A DNA stretch of 64,000 nucleotides from Megaustenia siamemsis (Eukaryota; Mollusca; Gastropoda; Stylommatophora; Ariophantidae). The DNA lies in NCBI GenBank assembly GCA_032433765.1, contig JAVIAB010000073.1:52840144-52904143 (forward strand), given 5' to 3'. Of the stretch, positions 21,525-32,999 are shown piece after piece. The notes under the pieces are model-generated. The model made no database searches, was not told the DNA's origin, and worked only from the letters and a program-made list of their open reading frames with translations. The position numbers were made by a program, and so were the translations under genes. Numbering within the stretch: the stretch's first letter is position 1; every line of letters begins with the position of its first letter.

Positions 21525-21890
21525 CGTGTAAACCTTCATAATTGTTCTCTCTTCATGCAGTCATTTACAAACTCCTTACTTTCCTATTGCCACACATTCA
21601 TAAACGCTATCTTCATTCACTTTTGTTCATAAATGAAGAGACACTTAGTCTATCTCTGCGGTCGGTAAACTTTGTTCGTTTAGCGGAGCCCTATATCTTA
21701 ACCACAAATCACAGCGACAACACCTTAAATCAACAATGTAAAAAAAAAACAACATTAACATGCTATTTTGATGGCGCAGGTAAATAAACTAACGTTTTTG
21801 TTATAAATTAAATACACAGTTGTCATTCCTGTAATTGAACTAGAGAAATAAACGAATCAACTTACATGATGATATTTTTATCCTGCACAA
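21525..21890. other. No recognisable feature
   Basis: Spacer between the microsatellites and the hAT relic. The end of the hAT element may lie here, but no terminal inverted repeat could be fixed. Confidence 0.35.
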
Positions 21891-21893
21891 AAG

Positions 21894-24800
21894 TCAATGG
21901 GTAGAATGAGCTTCTAACATCATCATTAGGACTTCAAATCTGGGATCAAGAAATTGTTATTCTAATCTCTTTCCTCAGCGTCCAAATGTGATCTGTATTT
22001 GGTTTTAATGGTGGCCAATGCTGAAAATCTGGTCTCATATAACTATGTAGTCGCAAAAGGAATTAAAACTCGTAGGGCCTTCTTGGCTACTTCTGGGTAT
22101 TCTTGTTTGACAAAGCTCCAGAATTCTGGTAGTGATGAGGAAGCTAATCTTGCTTTCAAAGTTGAGTCTGACGAAATATCAATTAGTTGCTCTTGTTCTC
22201 TAGAGTTGTGGGTAGTGCTGCACTAAATGGGTTGCTCTTGTTCTCTAGAGTTGTGGGTAGTGCTGCACTAAATGGGTTGCTCTTGTTCTCTAGAGTTGTG
22301 GGTAGTGCTGCACTAAATGGGTTGCTCTTGTTCTCTAGAGTTGTGGGTAGTGCTGCACTAAGTGGGTTGCTCTTGTTCTCTAGAGTTGTGGGTAGTGCTG
22401 CACTAAATGGGTTGCTCTTGTTCTCTAGAGTTGTGGGTAGTGCTGCACTAAATGGGTTGCTCTTGTTCTCTAGAGTTGTGGGTAGTGCTGCACTAAATGG
22501 GTTGCTCTTGTTCTCTAGAGTTGTGGGTAGTGCTGCACTAAATGGGTTGCTCTTGTTCTCTAGAGTTGTGGGTAGTGCTGCACTAAATGGGTTGCTCTTG
22601 TTCTCTAGAGTTGTGGGTAGTGCTGCACTAAATGGGTTGCTCTTGTTCTCTAGAGTTGTGGGTAGTGCTGCACTAAATGGGTTGCTCTTGTTCTCTAGAG
22701 TTGTGGGTAGTGCTGCACTAAATGGGTTGCTCTTGTTCTCTAGAGTTGTGGGTAGTGCTGCACTAAATGGGTTGCTTTTGTTCTCTAGAGTTGTGGGTAG
22801 TGCTGCACTAAATGGGTTGCTCTTGTTCTCTAGAGTTGTGGGTAGTGCTGCACTAAATGGGTTGCTCTTGTTCTCTAGAGTTGTGGGTAGTGCTGCACTA
22901 AATGGGTTGCTCTTGTTCTCTAGAGTTGTGGGTAGTGCTGCACTAAATGGGTTGCTCTTGTTCTCTAGAGTTGTGGGTAGTGCTACATTAAATGGGTTGC
23001 TCTTGTTCTCTAGAGTTGTGGGTAGTGCTACACTAAATGGGTTGCTCTTGTTCTCTAGAGTTGTGGGTAGTGCTACATCAAAAGGGTTGCTCTTGTTCTC
23101 TAGAGTTGTGGGTAGTGCTACATTAAATGGGTTGCTCTTGTTCTCTAGAGTTGTGGGTAGTGCTACATTAAATGGGTTGCTCTTGTTCTCTAGAGTTGTG
23201 GGTAGTGCTGCACTAAATGGGTTGCTCTTGTTCTCTAGAGTTGTGGGTAGTGCTGCACTAAATGGGTTGCTCTTGTTCTCTAGAGTTGTGGGTAGTGCTG
23301 CACTAAATGGGTTGCTCTTGTTCTCTAGAGTTGTGGGTAGTGCTACACTAAATGGGTTGCTCTTGTGCTCTAGAGTTGTGGGTAGTGCTGCACTAAATGG
23401 GTTGCTCTTGTTCTCTAGAGTTGTGGGTAGTGCTGCACTAAATGGGTTGCTCTTGTTCTCTAGAGTTGTGGGTAGTGCTGCACTAAATGGGTTGCTCTTG
23501 TTCTCTAGAGTTGTGGGTAGTGCTGCACTAAATGGGTTGCTCTTGTTCTCTAGAGTTGTGGGTAGTGCTGCACTAAATGGGTTGCTCTTGTTCTCTAGAG
23601 TTGTGGGTAGTGCTGCACTAAATGGGTTGCTCTTGTTCTCTAGAGTTGTGGGTAGTGCTGCACTAAATGGGTTGCTCTTGTTCTCTAGAGTTGTGGGTAG
23701 TGCTGCACTAAATGGGTTGCTCTTGTTCTCTAGAGTTGTGGGTAGTGCTGCACTAAATGGGTTGCTCTTGTTCTCTAGAGTTGTGGGTAGTGCTGCACTA
23801 AATGGGTTGCTTTTGTTCTCTAGAGTTGTGGGTAGTGCTGCACTAAATGGGTTGCTCTTGTTCTCTAGAGTTGTGGGTAGTGCTGCACTAAATGGGTTGC
23901 TTTTGTTCTCTAGAGTTGTGGGTAGTGCTGCACTAAATGGGTTGCTCTTGTTCTCTAGAGTTGTGGGTAGTGCTGCACTAAATGGGTTGCTCTTGTTCTC
24001 TAGAGTTGTGGGTAGTGCTGCACTAAATAGGTTGCTCTTGTTCTCTAGAGTTGTGGGTAGTGCTACACTAAATGGGTTGCTCTTGTTCTCTAGAGTTGTG
24101 GGTAGTGCTACACTAAATGGGTTGCTCTTGTTCTCTAGAGTTGTGGGTAGTGCTACATTAAATGGGTTGCTCTGGTTCTCTAGAGTTGTGGGTAGTGCTA
24201 CATTAAATGGGTTGCTCTTGTTCTCTAGAGTTGTGGGTAGTGCTACATTAAATGGGTTGCTCTTGTTCTCTAGAGTTGTGGGTAGTGCTGCACTAAATGG
24301 GTTGCTCTTGTTCTCTAGAGTTGTGGGTAGTGCTGCACTAAATGGGTTGCTCTTGTTCTCTAGAGTTGTGGGTAGTGCTACACTAAATGGGTTGCTCTTG
24401 TTCTCTAGAGTTGTGGGTAGTGCTGCACTAAATGGGTTGCTCTTGTTCTCTAGAGTTGTGGGTAGTGCTGCACTAAATGGGTTGCTCTTGTTCTCTAGAG
24501 TTGTGGGTAGTGCTGCACTAAATGGGTTGCTCTTGTTCTCTAGAGTTGTGGGTAGTGCTACATTAAATGGGTTGCTCTTGTTCTCTAGAGTTGTGGGTAG
24601 TGCTACACTAAATGGGTTGCTCTTGTTCTCTAGAGTTGTGGGTAGTGCTGCACTAAATGGGTTGCTCTTGTTCTCTAGAGTTGTGGGTAGTGCTGCACTA
24701 AATGGGTTGCTCTTGTTCTCTAGAGTTGTGGGTAGTGCTGCACTAAATGGGTTGCTCTTGTTCTCTAGAGTTGTGGGTAGTGCTACATTAAATGGGTTGC

Positions 24801-27095
24801 TCTTGTTCTCTAGAGTTGTGGGTAGTGCTGCACTAAATGGGTTGCTCTTGTTCTCTAGAGTTGTGGTAGTGCTGCACTAAATGGGTTGCTCTTGTTCTCT
24901 AGAGTTGTGGGTAGTGCTGCACTAAATGGGTTGCTCTTGTTCTCTAGAGTTGTGGGTAGTGCTGCACTAAATGGGTTGCTCTTGTTCTCTAGAGTTGTGG
25001 GTAGTGCTGCACTAAATGAGTTGCTCTTGTTCTCTAGAGTTGTGGGTAGTGCTGCACTAAATGAGTTGCTCTTGTTCTCTAGAGTTGTGGGTAGTGCTGC
25101 ACTAAATGAGTTACTCTTGTTTTTTAGAGTTGTGGGTAGTGCTGCACTAAATGAGTTACTCTTGTTTTTTAGAGTTGTGGGTAGTGCTGCACTAAATGGG
25201 TTGCTCTTGTTCTCTAGAGTTGTGGGTAGTGCTGCACTAAATGGGTTGCTCTTGTTCTCTAGAGTTGTGGGTAGTGCTGCACTAAATGGGTTGCTCTTGT
25301 TCTCTAGAGTTGTGGGTAGTGCTGCACTAAATGAGTTACTCTTGTTTTTTAGAGTTGTGGGTAGTGCTGCACTAAATGGGTTGCTCTTGTTCTCTAGAGT
25401 TGTGGGTAGTGCTGCACTAAATGGGTTGCTCTTGTTCTCTAGAGTTGTGGGTAGTGCTGCACTAAATGGGTTGCTCTTGTTCTCTAGAGTTGTGGGTAGT
25501 GCTGCACTAAATGAGTTGCTCTTGTTCTCTAGAGTTGTGGGTAGTACTGCACTAAATGGGTTGCTCTTGTTCTCTAGAGTTGTGGGTAGTGCTGCACTAA
25601 ATGAGTTGCTCTTGTTCTCTAGAGTTGTGGGTAGTGCTGCACTAAATGGGTTGCTCTTGTTCTCTAGAGTTGTGGGTAGTGCTGCACTAAATGGGTTGCT
25701 CTTGTTCTCTAGATTTGTGGGTAGTGCTGCACTAAATGGGTTGCTCTTGTTCTCTATATTTGTGGGTAGTGCTGCACTAAATGAGTTGCTCTTGTTCTCT
25801 AGAGTTGTGGGTAGTGCTGCACTAAATGGGTTTCTCTTGTACTCTAGATTTGTGGGTAGTGCTGCACTAAATGGGTTTCTCTTGTACTCTAGATTTGTGG
25901 GTAGTGCTGCACTAAATGGGTTGCTCTTGTTCTCCAAAGTTGTGGGTAGTGCTGCACTAAATGGGTTGCTCTTGTTCTCCAAAGTTGTGGGTAGTGCTGC
26001 ACTAAATGGGTTGCTCTTGTTCTCCAAAGTTGTGGGTAGTGCTGCACTAAATGGGTTGCTCTTGTTCTCTAGAGTTTTGGGTAGTGCTGCACTAAATGGG
26101 TTGCTCTTGTTCTCTAGAGGCGAGAGTTGTGGTGCACTAAATGGGTTTCTAATCCAATTATACAGATCTGCCTCTCCTGACAAATACTTGTCAAAGTAAG
26201 CAATGAGCAGTGTTAAATGGCCTACATACACACCAGTCAGTCCTTCGCTTAAAACCAAATCGTTATCAACTAAAGGCGCATACACAGTTGGAAAGCAGTA
26301 ACTAAAATCTTTTGCGTCCAAATTTTTCTTCCACAAAAAATAATATTCCTGTGAAGGTGGAAACTGTCGCTGAAAGTTACAGTATGTGCTTTTTAGTACC
26401 TTGCAGGGATATATTGAATGAATAATTTTTTTTTTTCAAATATATCACAAAGATATGCCAGCTTCAAAACAAAGTCGTCATGTACTGACTTCTTCCCGAA
26501 CTAGAATACATTTCTACAACAAGATAGCAATGAAGCTCATTTCTCAGTTCATTTTCCCATTTCATGAAATATAGTGTTATCTGACAAGGGCACACTCAGA
26601 AGTTGTTTGGCTGGAGATCTCACATGTCATTAAATACACCAGCTCAACTGCTGCTGATAAGATGAGGTGTTTTGTAGTGGTATGAGGTAGTATAAGGTCT
26701 TTTGTAGTGGTATGAGGTGTCTTGTTCTTTGCTACAAGATAAGCAACTTTGTAAAGTGAAAGAAGAGCCCTAAAGGAATCGCTTGTTTTCTGAAAATTAC
26801 TTTGTGTTATTTCATTTGTGTTAACTTCTGAGAAAAGTATTCACGTGGTCGGTTCACCAAACTACCATGCATGGACTGATCCCATATATCGTTTCAGTTG
26901 ACTGAGATGCATGCTTGCACAGGCCAGAACTATATAACAAATGACACATTTTGGACACACCACATTTTCTACAACATTGCTTGTATATTCGAAATCCAAG
27001 TAATTATCGGCATACCTACACTTTGTCCCCTTTCTTAGTTCGTCTTTTGAGCTGAATGATTCGTCGGAGATGGTCCATTTTATATCCCTTCTTTA
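21894..27095 (-). pseudogene. BED/hAT transposase relic (ZBED5/GTF2IRD2-like type), internally deleted and repeat-expanded
   Basis: Minus strand, 5' to 3'. At about 27085-26865 there is a BED-type zinc-finger segment, 'VVCPKCVICYIVLACASMHL' then 'SQLKRYMGSVH'; CxxC is kept but the first zinc-binding His of the usual 'RHLxxxH' is Tyr. Next come 'RPREYFSQKLTQM' and, near 26770-26620, 'YKVAYLVAKNKTPHT' and 'ILSAAVELVYLM'. A piece at about 26580 reads 'LSDNTIS'. Near 26460 comes 'FEAGISL', where relatives have 'KLAYLxDIF'; most of the catalytic core between is missing. From 26336 the frame 'FWKKNLDAKDF..FPTVYA..LYNWIRNPFSA' enters a 45-bp array (22186-26150). After it come 'EQLIDISSDSTLKARL', 'EFWSFVKQEYPEVAKKAL', 'VLIPFATT(stop)LYETRFSALA' and 'IKTKYRSHL', the C-terminal hAT dimerisation region, ending near 21894 after frameshifts. 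hAT transposases cut and paste DNA. This copy cannot be active. Confidence 0.85.
22186..26150. repeat. 45-bp coding-derived minisatellite (about 88 units) inside the hAT relic
   Basis: The unit is 45 bp. The minus strand reads NPFSAALPTTLENKS per unit and the plus strand LLLFSRVVGSAALNG per unit; both are open over long spans (plus 22187-24880 and 24886-26199; minus 24855-26336). One unit near 24860-24870 lacks a single G, which shifts frame. The first minus-strand unit (about 26150-26106) reads NPFSAPQLSPLENKS, the hAT protein's own sequence following 'LYNWIR'. The array ends where hAT sequence resumes at 'EQLIDISSD'. The short strings AGAAAC (26150-26145) and AGCAAC (22191-22186) bound the unit. 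Variants cluster: GCTACATTA/GCTACACTA units at 22981-23161 and again at 24061-24241, ATGAG units at 25010-25620. Confidence 0.95.
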
Positions 27096-27199
27096 AAATA
27101 TCCCATTGTGCATAGAAAACAGAAAATAAACAAGATCTAAACCCAAGTGGCTTCCATAGAACGGAAGTTCAAACTAATATTTTTTCACAGCTGTCACTC

Positions 27200-27278
27200 G
27201 AATGTCCCACTATCAAAGAATGTCCCTCTACCAAAGAATGTCCCTCTACCAAAGAATGTCCCTCTACCAAAGCGTTTG
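27200..27278. repeat. 18-bp tandem repeat, four units
   Basis: 'TGTCCCTCTACCAAAGAA' repeated three to four times, the first copy with a variant start and the last running into GCGTTTGG. Confidence 0.85.
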
Positions 27279-27279
27279 G

Positions 27280-27600
27280 CGGTAAATAGTTCTAAGCCAG
27301 ACTCTCCGGCGTCAGTTATCTGTGATTGATGTCTGCAACATCCTTTTGAGAACAATAGGAAATCAACCACTTGGCGACCACAGACACAGGACTTATACCG
27401 AATAAAACATGGTTGTCATTTGTCAGGGAAAAGAGGAAAAGAAAGATCTTTAGCGACATAAATTGATGAGTTCCACTGTGGATAGAGGATTGTGAAGAAA
27501 CATCATCTACACCGGCACTTTATGCTTATGATAATGATGTCCGCGGAGCATCTATGCTCCGAAGAGAATAGTTTGACGATCTCAAGTTTATCTTATTTTA
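27280..27600. other. No recognisable feature
   Basis: Spacer upstream of the hAT relic on the minus strand. It may include the element's 5' terminal region; no TIR or 8-bp duplication was found. Confidence 0.35.
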
Positions 27601-27604
27601 CTCT

Positions 27605-27745
27605 GGCTTTCTCTCTCTCTCTGTTTCTCTTTCTCTCTCTATGTTTCTCTCTCTGTTTCTCTCTCTTTCTCTATCCGTGCTTCTCTCTCTCTCTCTGTTT
27701 CTCTCTTCTCTCTCTCTCTCTCTCTCTCTCTATTTTTCTCTATCA
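27605..27745. repeat. (CT)n-rich simple repeat
   Basis: Runs of CTCTCTCT interrupted by GTTTCT and TTTCT. A plus frame (27492-28019) rich in Leu, Ser and Phe runs across it; I consider this a low-complexity artefact. Confidence 0.85.
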
Positions 27746-27749
27746 GTAT

Positions 27750-28555
27750 ACATCGTTTCTCTCACCGTGTATTTTTTTGTTTTGTATTTATCAGTTTACT
27801 TCTCATGCATACAATAAATGTGTCATTCCTTCTCATTCATTTTCTATTTCCCTCTCTGTTTATGTCTTCCTTTCGCTGTCTCTATATCTTTCTTTATTAG
27901 CAGACTTTGTTCCAACATGTCTTCATTCACGAAAACATCAGCCTTATCGTTTCGCCTTGTCTTTCCTCACTGGCATTAATGTTTGCCTTTATATTTATGC
28001 CTACACACATGTCAGATAATTCCTATGTTTCTGTTATTCCGATTTTATTCAGCCGATTTGCGATCCGGTAATTATTTATTTTGCTGTCTACCACATGTGT
28101 TAGAATTCTGTTCTGCTGCTATCTTCTTCGTTTAACGAGATATTTTCTTAAGCAGATACAACCACACACGACACAGATCAACAACGAAGATAGATAACTT
28201 GCACTTAACATCGTGGCAATGAAAAGATTCAAGCAGGTACATTAAACCATCCACCAGCGAGTTCTTTTGGTTTGTTTGTTTGCGTTAAATGCGCTAAATT
28301 CTAGAGTCAACTCAAATTCCTGTTCGCATGTCTGTTCTCAAGACTAGCAAGCCGTCGCACATTCTTCTAGTGCTGCGATCTACCATAGGAATGATTTGTA
28401 AAGTAGTACCTACCGCTCTTCAGAAGAAAGTTAGTAAAAGACATGGTTAAAGCTTTACGATAATAAACGGACTGCACAAAAATGAGTTCACTGCCGCGCA
28501 GAATTGGTCCTTTTCAGGAACAGTGAATAACATAAACAGAAACTGTGATCAGTTT
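27750..28555. other. No recognisable feature
   Basis: Spacer; nothing supportable. Confidence 0.4.
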
Positions 28556-29148
28556 ATAACACAGAGAGTAGAGATAATGATCTAACTATAGTACAGAGAG
28601 TAGAGATAGTGATCTAACTATAGCACAGAGAGTAGAGATAATGATCTAACTATAGCACAGAGAGTAGAGATAATGATCTAACAATAGCACAGAGAGTAGA
28701 GATAATGATCTAACTATAGCACAGAGAGTAGAGATAATGATCTAACTATAGCACAGAGAGTAGAGATAATGATCTAACTATAGCACAGAGAGTAGAGATA
28801 ATGATCTAACTATAGCACAGAGAGTAGAGATAATGATCTAACTATAGCACAGAGAGTAGAGATAATGATATAACTATAGCACAGAGAGTAGAGATAATGA
28901 TCTAACTATAGCACAGAGAGTAGAGATAATGATCTAACTATAGCACAGAGAGTAGAGATAATGATATAACTATAGCACAGAGAGTAGAGATAATGATATA
29001 ACTATAGCACAGAGAGTAGAGATAATGATATAACTATAGCACAGAGAGTAGAGATAATGATCTAACTGTAGCACAGAGAGTAGAGATAATGATCTAACTA
29101 TAGCACAGAGAGTAGAGATAATGATCTAACTATAACACAGAGAGTAGT
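28556..29148. repeat. 32-bp tandem array (about 18 units)
   Basis: Unit 'CACAGAGAGTAGAGATAATG' plus 'ATCTAACTATAG', 32 bp, highly uniform except an ATCTAAC/ATATAAC switch in some units. It grades at 29149-29318 into degenerate copies, then into the 40-bp array. Confidence 0.95.
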
Positions 29149-29318
29149 GAGAACCATTAAGCATAATCCAACTATAATACAGAAAGTACAATCAAGCATA
29201 AACAATAATTTAAATATAACACAGAGAGAATAAACTATGATCTGACTAAAACACAGATAGAATAAAAATTGATATAACTAAAACACAGAGAGAATAAACT
29301 ATTATCTAAATAAAACAC
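29149..29318. repeat. Degenerate transition between two related arrays
   Basis: Imperfect copies sharing ACACAGAGAG and GATCTAACTA or GATCTGACTA elements, with indels and new AATAAA-type segments. It links the 32-bp and 40-bp arrays. Confidence 0.75.
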
Positions 29319-30118
29319 AGAGTACAAACAGAAACGATGATCAAACTAAAACACAGGAGATAGTACAAACAGAAACGATGATCAAACTAAAACACAGGAG
29401 ATAGTACAAACAGAACCGATGATCAAACTAAAACACAGGGGATAGTACAAACAGAAACGATGATCAAACTAAAACACAGGAGATAGTACAAACAGAAACG
29501 ATGATCAAACTAAAACACAGGGGATAGTACAAACAGAAAGATGATCAAACTAAAACACAGGAGATAGTACAAACAGAAACGATGATCAAACTAAAACACA
29601 GGAGATAGTACAAACAGAAACGATGATCAAACTAAAACACAGGAGATAGTACAAACAGAAACGATGATCAAACTAAAACACAGGGGATAGTACAAACAGA
29701 AAGATGATCAAACTAAAACACAGGAGATAGTAAAAACAGAAACGATGATCAAACTAAAACACAGGAGATAGTACAAACAGAAACGATGATCAAACTAAAA
29801 CACAGGAGATAGTACAAACAGAAACGATGATCAAACTAAAACACAGGAGATAGTACAAACAGAAACGATGATCAAACTAAAACACAGGAGATAGTAAAAA
29901 CAGAAACGATGATCAAACTAAAACACAGGAGATAGTACAAACAGAAACGATGATCAAACTAAAACACAGGAGATAGTAAAAACAGAAACGATGATCAAAC
30001 TAAAACACAGGAGATAGTACAAACAGAAACGATGATCAAACTAAAACACAGGAGATAGTACAAACAGAAACGATGATCAAACTAAAACACAGGAGATAGT
30101 ACAAACAGAAACGATGAT
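29319..30118. repeat. 40-bp tandem array (about 20 units)
   Basis: Unit of 40 bp built from 'AAACACAGGAGATAGTACAA' and 'ACAGAAACGATGATCAAACT'. Two units lack one base (AGAAAGATG) and both follow the GGGGATAG variant, which suggests a duplicated block. It shares ACACAGRGA and GATGATCWAACT with the 32-bp array. Confidence 0.95.
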
Positions 30119-30119
30119 G

Positions 30120-30765
30120 TAATTGCAAATTAAAAAGTTGTTCTCGTATATTGTAATGAGATCTACATTTCTATTTGTTTGTATTCCTGATGAAAACTAC
30201 TTTCGGGCCGTACAGTCGTACCGTTTATATATCGTCCTTTATTACCATAAAGCTGTAGCTATTCCTTTTACTCGTTTATTTTTTTCTTGTTTCCACCATC
30301 TTTACACAGCTACACTTACTATTTTTGATTATCCCATATGTAGCACTCTGCCTTACCGATGTGAGTTCAATCACAGACCTCACGCTCTTCAGTTGACACA
30401 TCCGGGGCATTAATTTGGGGATGGAAATTACAGTAATAAAAAGCAGTGTCGTTCACGCTTGCAAAGACTATAGACTACTACTCATGTGATCAAATGTTTA
30501 CAACACTGAATTCTGTTTTACAACACTAAATTCTATGTTACGGGATATTTGTGATTTTTTTAACTTTGTTTTAATCAACAGTTACTTCTCATTCCGACTA
30601 TATTTCTTCTATCCCTAATCTTTAAGCTATGTATCATTTTGGTGTGGGCCAGAATGGTTATTCTGTTTTAAGCACCACTTCGTGAAGGTAAAGTAGAAAT
30701 GTGTTCAGCTGTGGTTCGCTGATCCTAACAGTCAGCTATGAGTTGCGGACTGCATTCAACACATG
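30120..30765. other. No recognisable feature
   Basis: One 96-codon plus frame (30123-30413) has no signature. Nothing else is supported. Confidence 0.4.
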
Positions 30766-30769
30766 TTGA

Positions 30770-30868
30770 ATCGTTATTACGCCCGTGTAGCTTTACTTTC
30801 CAAGAAAAAATCCTGGACCCGTTTAAAGCTGGGTGAACCCGGAAGCTGTCGATCCGGATCAATCTTTC
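30770..30868 (-). mobile_element. SINE fragment
   Basis: Minus-strand match to the SINE from box B ('GATCCGGATCGACAGC', eroded) through 'GGGTTCACCCAGC' to 'GCTACACGGGCGTAATAACG'. Both the tRNA head and the 3' half of the body are missing. Confidence 0.75.
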
Positions 30869-30952
30869 CTTCAACTTAACACAAATGTTAACATTACTAC
30901 TTTCTAAACTCTATTTTATCCATGGAATCAGTTTCACTGTAGTTGAGGATTC

Positions 30953-30986
30953 CCGATACCCACTCCACTCCACTCCACTCCACTCA
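30953..30986. repeat. (CACTC)n short repeat
   Basis: Five or so copies of the pentamer CACTC/CCACT. Confidence 0.8.
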
Positions 30987-30989
30987 TGT

Positions 30990-32605
30990 CACAGCATCCC
31001 TGGTAGCGCGCTTGCATTCTAGGCAAATTCATGTTGACAAAGACGACCTTCGTGCGTGCCCTTATCTTCCGTACAGGCGACGACTCAAAACGACTTTCAA
31101 CGGAAAAAGTATAGTATTTTTTCTCACTCCAGTGTCCGTTAAAAACACATATAAAACAAAGAAACCGAAAAGGTTAACCGACTACGCTAGTTGTAAACAT
31201 CAGGACGACATGTGCAGCCATTGTGTGCATTGTCGATTATGACGTTAACAAATGTCGAACTCAATCCCTGCAAACTGTAGTCGGATGCATATGTGACAGC
31301 TTCAAAACAACATACTGAAAAAAGCACCTACTGTCATTTTACTGATCCAGTTCAGTCGATTAAATCGAAAAATCACACACACACACACACACTAAATATT
31401 ATTTAAAAAAAAAAAAACACGATTTAAGCAACTACTCTTTCTAAAAAAGCGGCGATAATTACGTCATTTTTCCCAGAAGTCTTTTTTTTATGATACGTCA
31501 CGTCATGCCAACTCAAAATCAAGAATAAGAATAATTTACTAGTGATTAACGGACAACACAGCAGGTCTGAAGTGAATGTTGATTTTGATAGAAATGTTTG
31601 AGATAAATAAACATTTGCGATAGTAGAAATGAGACAATCGGGCAGGGTACCAGACGGTAAATAATGGCCTGGATTTGATGAGAAAACTGGCATGCCAGAA
31701 CAGCGATTTTCGTGACGAATGAGAGGATGTGTTCACCTACACAGATACGGTACAGTTAGTCATTGCGTGCTAATAATTATTTTGAGGAAAAAATCCGAGC
31801 ACATAAGGATGTATCTGGAATGCAGTGATGAAAATATAACTTAAAGTAGCGTAACTAAGACATATGGCCAATCTTGAACTAGTACAGAGATAACACAAAT
31901 ATATAGTGTCAACACAAGGAGTAATTATTTTGTGATTACAAAGTATCAATAATAAGAGATAAAGAAAACAGACGCGTTATAAGAGTTATAAGAGGTGTTT
32001 TTCTTCATCCTGCCGGCGGGGGGAGAATCATCGGGACACTACTAACAGGGGACGCTACTGACAATGGACGCTACTGACATACTTCGTCAACCTTTTCCAT
32101 TTCTCTCTATCCTCAATCAATCTTTGTGACTCTGCAAAGCTGAGGCCTGTCTATTCTTTAATATTATCTTACATCTCTCTTCTTCTTTCTACCTTACCAT
32201 TTCGCCTCTTTCACAATTCCTCGCAGGAACTGGTCTATGATAGGCCAGACAATCGCGACTCGACTACGTTATTTTGTTTGTCACAGTATTTACAAGCTCT
32301 TCAAGTACTTCAAATACGTGTTGTACTATCTGATAACACCATCAAATGACAATTAAAACCATACAAATTATAAAAATACTTTACATGGGGGACAACAACT
32401 GAGTTGTCGGTTACCTTTTTAGACATCTCGGTCTCTTTTCACCCATCAGATTCCGAAATATTTATGTGTTCAAAGAGAGATCCAAATGGTAATGGTGTAT
32501 ATCCGACTACAGAGGAAATGTTTAGATAAAGGTAAGACCCATTTGCTTATATTCTCGGCATTTGTTTTTTAATTGTTAATTGTAGTGTTGCTTTGGTGTT
32601 TTAGC
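30990..32605. other. No recognisable gene; small simple repeats
   Basis: Contains a (CA)n run at about 31374-31392 and a poly-A stretch at 31407-31418. Open frames of 60-99 codons have no family signature. Confidence 0.4.
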
Positions 32606-32609
32606 AAGT

Positions 32610-32995
32610 ATAATGATCATCATGTGCTATACAGTTTGGAGCAGGCGTTGTGGTCCATCTACAATTCTCTGTCCACAATACATCGTTTCAATTTTGTTGT
32701 TGATTGTTTACCATACCACGATACCAAGCTATCCAATGTATTCTTTCTTCGTCGCTTATGTTCTCTTTCCCTGTATTTTGCTAATCCTAACTAAGCATGC
32801 CAGAGCTTTCGTGATGTGCCCGAAACAATGTGATTCTTTCTGATATTTTTTAGGAGCTCTTCGTGCTTTGGCCTCTTTTGATAATTCTTCGTTGATCTTT
32901 TTATCTGTCCAGGGAACTCTCAACGTTCTACTGAGAAACCCCATTACTGATGCCTCTTATCGTCTTTTCATTTATTTGGCTACTGTCCTTGTACT
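32610..32995 (-). pseudogene. RTE-type LINE family A, 3' fragment
   Basis: The minus translation at 32756-32944 reads 'MGFLSRTLRVPWTDKKINEE', matching the tail of family A ('LRRMLKVPWTDKKTNEEV'). The plus-strand left end keeps 'CATCATGTGCTATAC', where A has 'CATCATGTACCCTGCC'. 5' truncated. Confidence 0.8.
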
Positions 32996-32999
32996 TCCG

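Noticed and set aside
22187..24880. 897-codon plus-strand repetitive 'protein' (LLLFSRVVGSAALNG)n
   Set aside because: It is the antisense of a hAT-derived 45-bp unit; the plus frame has no ancestry as protein.
28556..30118. CRISPR array
   Set aside because: Units are contiguous tandem repeats of 32 and 40 bp with no unique spacers, in a eukaryotic repeat landscape without cas genes.
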